Shown piece by piece: positions 9,426 through 12,878 of a stretch of DNA of 12,878 nt. The translations under genes and the position numbers were made by a program. The stretch is from JBEKIK01 sp049509395. Its GTDB lineage: Bacteria > Planctomycetota > Planctomycetia > Pirellulales > Thermoguttaceae. The DNA lies in contig JBEKZY010000127.1 in NCBI GenBank assembly GCA_049509395.1, forward strand, positions 1 to 12,878, in the 5' to 3' direction. The notes below the pieces were generated by a model. It saw only the letters and a list, made by a program, of their open reading frames with translations, did not search any database and was not told where the DNA came from. Every line of letters starts with the position of its first letter. The first letter of the stretch is position 1.

Positions 9426-9683
9426 CTAATCAACAACCTTATAGACCTGATCGTGCTGGCGCGCGTGTTCGGCTACGCGCATGCCTACCGACTGGCCCAC
9501 CCAGGCCTCGGCGACCTGATTGTTGTCGATCTGCATGGAATCGACTTTTTGCGTAAAGTCGGTGGTGTGGCCTTTCACGTGGATCGTGTCGCCCACGCAA
9601 AGTTTATCCTCAGTGATAGTGATCGCCATCACGCCGATCTTGCTGAAATAATGAGTAACCTTGCCGATTTCTATTTCCGCCAT
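9426..9683 (-). CDS. Translation elongation factor-like protein (EF-Tu domain 2-type barrel)
   Basis: The product is 85 residues, with a strong AGGAGG site 8 nt before the ATG at 9683. The sequence (EIGKVTHYFSKIGVMAITI, VGDTIHVKGHTTDFTQKV, SMQIDNNQVAEA, VGQSVGMRV, then DQVYKV) matches the small translation elongation factor-like family. This is a single beta-barrel like domain 2 of EF-Tu/IF2, with no GTPase domain. Similar domains also occur at the end of some U32-family peptidases. No G-motifs are present, so it cannot act as a GTPase; a role in binding RNA or protein is only inferred. It appears full length. It follows the exported small protein by 225 nt, so it probably has its own promoter. 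Confidence 0.88.
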   Translation of the reverse strand: MAEIEIGKVTHYFSKIGVMAITITEDKLCVGDTIHVKGHTTDFTQKVDSMQIDNNQVAEAWVGQSVGMRVAEHARQHDQVYKVVD

Positions 9684-9908
9684 GGACCAGTCCTCCTGTG
9701 GTTAGGACCCTATGAAACGACCGGAATTATGCAAAAGTCCGGAAAATAATTTAGGCAACCATGCAGTATGATTGCAAAATCGCGGATAAAATGCAAGATG
9801 CCGCGGTAAAATCGTGCAATGCCTCTTTAGTATTGCCATACGGTCGGAATAACCCGCGTGGTTCTTGCGGTTCTGAGCAAAATCCTTATCGCGGAAATTA
9901 TACCTGCT

Positions 9909-10151
9909 CTATTTTTTGCCCGTTAGAGTCTTGCCAACCTTGGATGCCAAGTTTATCGGCGCCGTGACTACTGTTTTCACGGTCGAGACCGATGCCTTAA
10001 CGACCTTCTTTGTCGTCTTTGTCACCGAATGGGTCACGTTGTTGATCGGAGTAAAAAGCCCTGCGGCCTGGCACGCGGCCGGGCGCACCTCCGCCATGAG
10101 TATCAACATCACCAAAACCGCCGACAAAACTCGTCCGATTCTCAAGATCAT
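9909..10151 (-). CDS. Small exported lysine-rich protein
   Basis: I do not recognise this 80-residue protein. The ATG at 10151 is preferred because AAGGTGA lies 5 nt upstream and a signal peptide begins there; an in-frame upstream start at 10184 would add 11 residues. Residues 1-29 form a signal peptide (basic start, hydrophobic 8-19, likely cleavage near ACQA before AG). The Cys at 27 is preceded by PAA, not a good lipobox. The mature ~50 residues are rich in Val, Thr, Ser and Lys with no acidic residue (TKTTKKVVKASVSTVKTVV), and end in TGKK. This suggests a strongly basic extended or amphipathic peptide that might bind an anionic surface or nucleic acid. The coding assignment rests on the ribosome site and signal peptide. 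Confidence 0.6.
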   Translation of the reverse strand: MILRIGRVLSAVLVMLILMAEVRPAACQAAGLFTPINNVTHSVTKTTKKVVKASVSTVKTVVTAPINLASKVGKTLTGKK

Positions 10152-10318
10152 GATTGTCACCTTTATTGATGTGCTGCCAAACAACGACCAGTGCGCTTAA
10201 AGCAACGACGCCCGGGCACCCGATCGGGGCGGGAGTGTCGCAAAATAATCGGGAATTGTCCAGGTCAGTTTTCACGGCCCAGATCGACTCAGTTTGCGCA
10301 GATTATCTTTTTTATGCC

Positions 10319-10377
10319 GGCATGGCATGAGCACTTTCTGCCCGGTGCCATGCCCACGCTCGTCGTGGGCATGTTTT
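10319..10377 (+). terminator. Hairpin element with terminator form and competing stem
   Basis: CATGCCCACG (10349-10358) and CGTGGGCATG (10364-10373) form a perfect 10-bp stem with a 5-nt loop followed by TTTT, a plausible terminator. The left arm also overlaps a second perfect pairing, GGCATGGCA (10319-10327) with TGCCATGCC (10346-10354). The two stems cannot form together. The sequence resembles repeated intergenic CATGCCCACG hairpins I associate with planctomycete genomes, so it may be a dispersed repeat rather than a gene-specific control. Confidence 0.5.
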
Positions 10378-10400
10378 AAACAACATCATAATCCTTAACC

Positions 10401-10406
10401 TATAAT
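10401..10406 (+). promoter_or_regulatory. Possible -10 box for the radical SAM gene
   Basis: A consensus TATAAT lies 24 nt after the U-tract of the preceding hairpin and 126 nt before the radical SAM start. No good -35 hexamer lies 16-18 nt upstream and there is no TG extension, so this is only a candidate. Confidence 0.25.
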
Positions 10407-10431
10407 ATTTTAGGACGAATTACCGATTTAC

Positions 10432-10465
10432 CGGCCCGGGCTACAACTTAGGCGGCCCGGGCTAC
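10432..10465 (+). repeat. Two 13-bp direct repeats CGGCCCGGGCTAC
   Basis: Perfect copies lie at 10432-10444 and 10453-10465 with a 21-bp period (two helical turns). They are in the leader of the radical SAM gene. The 21-bp phasing fits a protein-binding tandem site, but the motif also looks like a dispersed GC-rich intergenic repeat. Confidence 0.7.
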
Positions 10466-10532
10466 CCTTTACCAGCGTGCAGTCGCTGCTCAAGCTCAAC
10501 GGGATTTTGCGCCAAATCCGCTGAAACTAAAC

Positions 10533-11573
10533 ATGACCGCCAATATCAAGAAAAAGCTGAACCTTGCACTTGCGAAACTGAGCCGTTTGGATTCTTGGAA
10601 GCGTGTTCCTTTTAAACTGAGGGCGAGATTCATCGCTCCGGAACGTCCTCGGCGGCTGCCGATCAGGATACAGATCGAGGCCACCAGTAAATGCAACTTG
10701 CGATGTCCGTGTTGCTCGCATTCACGGGAAAAGGATACGGGACGGCATCTTTCGGAGGAAGAATTTCGCCAAATTCTGGATCGCCTGCCTTGGTCCCCGG
10801 AAAGAGTGCTCCTTAGCGGAATCGGCGAACCCTTGATGAACCCGCGCTTCTTCGACCTGGTCGATATCCTGGCGGAACGAAAAATCCAGTGCGAGTTCTT
10901 CACCAATGGGACGTTGCTGACCGCACGGATGCGGCAAGCGATCCTCGCACGGCCTAATATCGCTTCCATCAGCATATCATGCGATGGCGCGGAAAAAGCG
11001 ACTTTCGAGAATCTTCGAGTCGGGGCGGACTTCGAGAATTGGATGCAGTCGGTCCATGAGTTCTTGACCGCGGCCAAGCAGCAGCAGGGGCGGACGCTGA
11101 GCGTTGGGCTTAATGTGGTGCTTAGCAAAGGGAATCTTAAGCAAATAGGAGATATCATCCGCCTGGCAGCCAAATTGGGGTTCGATGGCGTCTACATCTT
11201 GCAGCCAATTCCCGTGGATGATATTTCGGCCGCTTTATGCCCGTCCCCGGCAGAGCTTTCCACGGTACGCCAAGAAGACTTGCTCGAGTTAGCCGGCGGC
11301 CTTGGGTTGAAAATTCTCTTTTCCCTTCAGCGCGGTACATCGTTGCTGAACTTCATGCCGCGTTGCACGCAACCATGGGAGTATGTCTTCATCCGCGCAA
11401 ACGGGGATGTGGCTCCATGCTGTGCCCTTTTTGGCTCCGACAAGGGAGCGATCATGGGCAACATCTTTCAACAAGAGTTCAACGCCATCTGGCGCGGCGA
11501 GCCTTTTCGGGAGTACCGCAGAACCAGCGCATCAGGCACAAACGCACGGTGCCGCGTCTGCCCCTATCACTGA
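10533..11573 (+). CDS. Radical SAM/SPASM domain protein
   Basis: The product is 346 residues from the ATG at 10533; no clear Shine-Dalgarno is seen before it, so the start is less certain. The N-terminal 40 residues are basic and not part of the core. Residues 43-62 give the first strand and the CxxxCxxC cluster motif (Cys54, Cys58, Cys61, with an extra Cys60). GIGEP (96-100) is the SAM-binding motif. SISCDG (147-152) and VGLNVVLSKGN mark later barrel strands. The C-terminal part has a SPASM-like pattern: Cys278 before TQPWEYVFIRANGDVAPCC (Cys296/297), then Cys340 and Cys343 at the very end, enough for about one auxiliary iron-sulfur cluster. Family members modify ribosomal peptides, proteins or small molecules. 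No precursor peptide or transporter is next to it, so the substrate is unknown. Confidence 0.9.
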   Translation: MTANIKKKLNLALAKLSRLDSWKRVPFKLRARFIAPERPRRLPIRIQIEATSKCNLRCPCCSHSREKDTGRHLSEEEFRQILDRLPWSPERVLLSGIGEPLMNPRFFDLVDILAERKIQCEFFTNGTLLTARMRQAILARPNIASISISCDGAEKATFENLRVGADFENWMQSVHEFLTAAKQQQGRTLSVGLNVVLSKGNLKQIGDIIRLAAKLGFDGVYILQPIPVDDISAALCPSPAELSTVRQEDLLELAGGLGLKILFSLQRGTSLLNFMPRCTQPWEYVFIRANGDVAPCCALFGSDKGAIMGNIFQQEFNAIWRGEPFREYRRTSASGTNARCRVCPYH

Positions 11574-11590
11574 GTTTTTCCCCGCACGGC

Positions 11591-11616
11591 CCTAATCCAG
11601 CCTCTAATGGATTAGG
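11591..11616 (+). terminator. Possible terminator hairpin after the radical SAM gene
   Basis: CCTAATCCA (11591-11599) pairs perfectly with TGGATTAGG (11608-11616) across an 8-nt loop, starting 17 nt after the stop codon. It is followed by ATTCAGG, not a U-run. It may be a 3'-end stabiliser or another dispersed repeat. Confidence 0.35.
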
Positions 11617-11706
11617 ATTCAGGGTTCAGGATCGGGGATAAATGGGAAAAGCTTGAATGGTGTGAATAGAGGGATTGGAGATTAGTGGGCAGTGGAAAGT
11701 AACTCG

Positions 11707-11725
11707 CTGCTGGGCAAGCCAGCAG
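11707..11725. repeat. Small hairpin repeat CTGCTGG-GCAAG-CCAGCAG
   Basis: This is a perfect 7-bp stem with a 5-nt loop, followed by TGGCACCC. The sequence resembles the short dispersed CCAGCAGTGGCACCC repeats I associate with planctomycete intergenic DNA. No function can be read from it, and the family assignment is from memory, not a search. Confidence 0.45.
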
Positions 11726-11753
11726 TGGCACCCGGTGGATTTGGAAATATTTC

Positions 11754-11818
11754 TCGCGAAGAAGAAAAGTCGCGAAGTACAAATCAATCATTTCTTCGTG
11801 CTATTCGTGAACTTCGTG
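11754..11818. repeat. Short-period repeats TCGCGAAG and TTCGTG
   Basis: TCGCGAAG occurs at 11754-11761 and 11770-11777. TTCGTG occurs three times at exactly 9-bp spacing (11795, 11804, 11813). The CGAAG and CTTCG cores are complementary, so the block could fold back on itself. It lies in the 308-nt gap between the radical SAM and zinc-ribbon genes, which holds no convincing gene. Confidence 0.55.
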
Positions 11819-11824
11819 GATAAA

Positions 11825-11855
11825 GATTGGATTGAAATGTTGTTATTATCCAATC
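11825..11855 (-). terminator. Possible terminator of the zinc-ribbon gene
   Basis: On the - strand, GATTGGAT and ATCCAATC form a perfect 8-bp stem with a 15-nt loop, 26 nt after the zinc-ribbon stop codon. TTTATCC follows, a weak U-tract. The large loop and short tail leave this uncertain. Confidence 0.35.
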
Positions 11856-11881
11856 TCCGCAGTCTCCCCGACTCCGTGGTG

Positions 11882-12283
11882 CTAGAACGGGATGTCTTCG
11901 TCGCTGGGGCCGGTTTTTCCGATATCGCCGTGGCCGTTGCCCGATTCGGGCGGCTGCAAATCGTCGGGATCGAAATCCGACTCATCGAGCTCGTCCCAGT
12001 CGGATTGGTCATCTTCCTCCTCGCCGTCATCGTGAAACCAGCCGCCGCGCTCGTCTTGATAGTTCGGATCGGTGGGCAGGATGTCGAAGCCGAATCCGCG
12101 GCCGTCGCAGCCCGGCGTGGGACAACACCAGAAACCGTGCAGCGAGCCGTCGGCCGAGGTTTCCACGCGCCACTCGATCAGATAGCTTTCGTATTCCCGG
12201 CCGCAATGCAGGCAACTGACTTCCACCGGCGTTTCCGGCGGTTTAAACGGATCAGCCTGAGAATCAAGCGGATCATAGCTCAT
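11882..12283 (-). CDS. Zinc-ribbon protein with acidic tail ending in SSB-like DEDIPF
   Basis: The product is 133 residues from the ATG at 12283; the ribosome site is weak (AAGAG about 8 nt upstream). Residues 20-70 contain Cys24-x2-Cys27 and Cys53/Cys54-x4-Cys59 within a Trp/Gly/Phe-rich segment, a small zinc ribbon. Residues 77-110 are very acidic (EEEDDQSDWDELDESDFDPDD) and probably disordered. A Gly/Pro/Ser linker then ends in SDEDIPF. The final D-E-D-I-P-F closely matches the C-terminal tip of bacterial single-stranded DNA-binding protein (DDDIPF), which docks repair and replication enzymes. There is no OB-fold, so it is not an SSB. It may mimic or compete for SSB partners, but that is inference. 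I recognise it only as a conserved-looking zinc-ribbon protein. It has its own promoter at 12346-12354. Confidence 0.78.
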   Translation of the reverse strand: MSYDPLDSQADPFKPPETPVEVSCLHCGREYESYLIEWRVETSADGSLHGFWCCPTPGCDGRGFGFDILPTDPNYQDERGGWFHDDGEEEDDQSDWDELDESDFDPDDLQPPESGNGHGDIGKTGPSDEDIPF

Positions 12284-12345
12284 AATCGGCTCTTATAAAG
12301 AGGTTCGGCGTGCGGGGTATTTAACGGTTGCCTTCCTATCGCGCC

Positions 12346-12354
12346 ATTATACCA
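12346..12354 (-). promoter_or_regulatory. Extended -10 promoter of the zinc-ribbon gene
   Basis: On the - strand the sequence reads TGGTATAAT, a perfect TATAAT with the TGn extension, 62 nt upstream of the start codon. It lies directly after the terminator of the preceding gene, which supports a new transcript starting near 12339. No good -35 is present, as is common for extended -10 promoters. An estimated 5' leader of about 56 nt follows. Confidence 0.6.
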
Positions 12355-12362
12355 TTTTTCCC

Positions 12363-12394
12363 AAAAAATAAAACCACCGCGAAGCTTCGAGGTG
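12363..12394 (-). terminator. Rho-independent terminator of the TPR-like gene
   Basis: On the - strand, CACC-T-CGAAG pairs with CTTCG-C-GGTG (12375-12394) and is followed by GTTTTATTTTTTGG (12361-12374). The stem has one mismatch and the U-tract is strong. It lies 44 nt after the stop codon at 12439, so it ends that transcript before the zinc-ribbon promoter. Confidence 0.7.
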
Positions 12395-12438
12395 AAAATT
12401 ACAGGTTGAAAGCGGAAGAATGTAGTAAATTAAAATTC

Positions 12439-12878
12439 TTAGTCCGCTATTTCATAAGGACTTTTCTGGTGCAATTGCTCGGCCTTTGCCCGAAGTTTTT
12501 CGAGAAAATCCCGCTGGCGGGCGTCCAGCGCCGCGGCGTCGATCTGGGCCATCTGTTTCAATGCCTGGGCCGGCCGGTTTTCTACGGTCACAAGAATTTG
12601 CGCAAGCTTCAGCCGCACCAAGGCGGCCTTTAGCGGATGTTTAGCAATATATTCCACCATAACCGGAACCGATTCCGCCCAGAGCTTGTTTTTATGCAAG
12701 GCCAGGATGAGTTTAAATAAGTCGTTCTCGGGCAGGTCCCAATCCGGTAATTCCCGGGATATGCGTTGATGAAACTTCAGGGCAAGTTGGGGCTGCTCGC
12801 TCTGGATAATCTCGTGGATTTCTTTAAGCGCGGTTTCTCGCAAGCTTCGCTGATTTATTTCTTCCGGTTGTTGTTGGC
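12439..12878 (-). CDS. Helical TPR-like protein, C-terminal part (cut by window edge)
   Basis: The frame runs open from the stop at 12439 to the window edge with no stop, so the gene begins outside. The apparent start at 12843 is only an internal TTG, and residues before it continue as QQQPEEINQRS. At least 145 residues are visible. They are wholly alpha-helical in pattern, with paired helices (LALKFHQRI, LFKLILALHK, ESVPVMVEYIAKHP, ALVRLKLAQILV, ALKQMAQI) spaced like TPR-type repeats, then a charged final helix (RQRDFLEKLRAKAEQL). Such regions usually bind other proteins. I cannot tell what lies N-terminal to it and give no family name. Confidence 0.7.
   Translation of the reverse strand, partial: QQQPEEINQRSLRETALKEIHEIIQSEQPQLALKFHQRISRELPDWDLPENDLFKLILALHKNKLWAESVPVMVEYIAKHPLKAALVRLKLAQILVTVENRPAQALKQMAQIDAAALDARQRDFLEKLRAKAEQLHQKSPYEIAD

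Larger units (their letters stand above)
10152..10532. other. 381-nt divergent intergenic region
   Basis: This lies between the divergent small exported protein (-) and the radical SAM gene (+), so it should hold both promoters. It contains a perfect 10-bp palindrome CCCGATCGGG (10219-10228), the hairpin repeat at 10319-10377, a TATAAT at 10401-10406 and the 13-bp direct repeats at 10432-10465, each listed or discussed separately. No gene is seen. Confidence 0.5.

Noticed and set aside
9741..9830. Imperfect repeats around GCGG(A)TAAAAT upstream of the EF-like gene as a CRISPR-like or iteron array
   Set aside because: Only two poorly matching units are visible, with no regular spacers and no cas or replication gene. 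Chance similarity in AT-rich DNA is likely.
9897..9902. TATAAT on the - strand as promoter of the EF-like gene
   Set aside because: There is no -35 at suitable spacing and no TG extension, and it would give a leader of about 200 nt. Not strong enough to list.
10219..10228. Palindrome CCCGATCGGG as an operator
   Set aside because: A single GC-rich 10-bp palindrome without a second copy or a clear promoter nearby is not enough to claim an operator.
11675..12298. 207-residue + strand frame
   Set aside because: It runs through repeats and then antisense to the zinc-ribbon gene. There is no ribosome site, and its Val/Ala-rich composition is typical of an antisense shadow.
12439..12843. Start codon at 12843 as the true gene start
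   Set aside because: It is a TTG with no ribosome site, and the frame stays open to the window edge, so the gene is treated as 5'-truncated.

Overview
The window looks like a chromosomal segment of a planctomycete, most likely of the Pirellulales type. This rests on recognition rather than a search. The clues are a family of cysteine-rich outer-membrane beta-barrel proteins typical of that group, a zinc-ribbon protein with a long acidic tail, scattered intergenic hairpin repeats like those I associate with these genomes, and loosely packed genes of moderate GC. No tRNA, rRNA, CRISPR array, transposase or phage gene is visible.

Left part (1-6180, + strand). A FliL-like single-pass membrane protein is followed by four tandem paralogues of an exported, Cys-rich outer-membrane beta-barrel protein (1050-2156, 2296-3396, 3902-4900, 5058-6092). 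They form two pairs, A (copies 1 and 2) and B (copies 3 and 4). Each pair has a long upstream leader, and the two leaders are recognisably homologous. Copies 1-3 carry the same 33-nt hairpin exactly 49 nt after the stop codon; only the copy-2 version has a U-tract and is a convincing terminator. A different hairpin follows copy 4.

Middle part (6347-10151, - strand). A 797-residue orphan hybrid histidine kinase (MASE3-like sensor, PAS, HisKA, HATPase, receiver) converges on the OMP array. Upstream of it lie a 685-nt stretch without genes, an 85-residue stand-alone EF-Tu domain-2-like protein and an 80-residue exported lysine-rich protein. The gene-poor stretch contains a nested inverted repeat.

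Right part (10200-12878). A repeat-rich intergenic region with a terminator-like hairpin and two 13-bp direct repeats precedes a radical SAM/SPASM protein (+). A second repeat-rich region follows. On the - strand come a zinc-ribbon protein ending in an SSB-like acidic DEDIPF tail, with its own extended -10 promoter, and the C-terminal part of a helical, TPR-like protein that runs off the window edge and has a good terminator.

The genes do not form one pathway. The coherent system is the OMP array, which looks like an expanding and diversifying surface-protein locus with duplicated regulatory leaders. The most unusual single observation is the SSB-type C-terminal tip on the zinc-ribbon protein.
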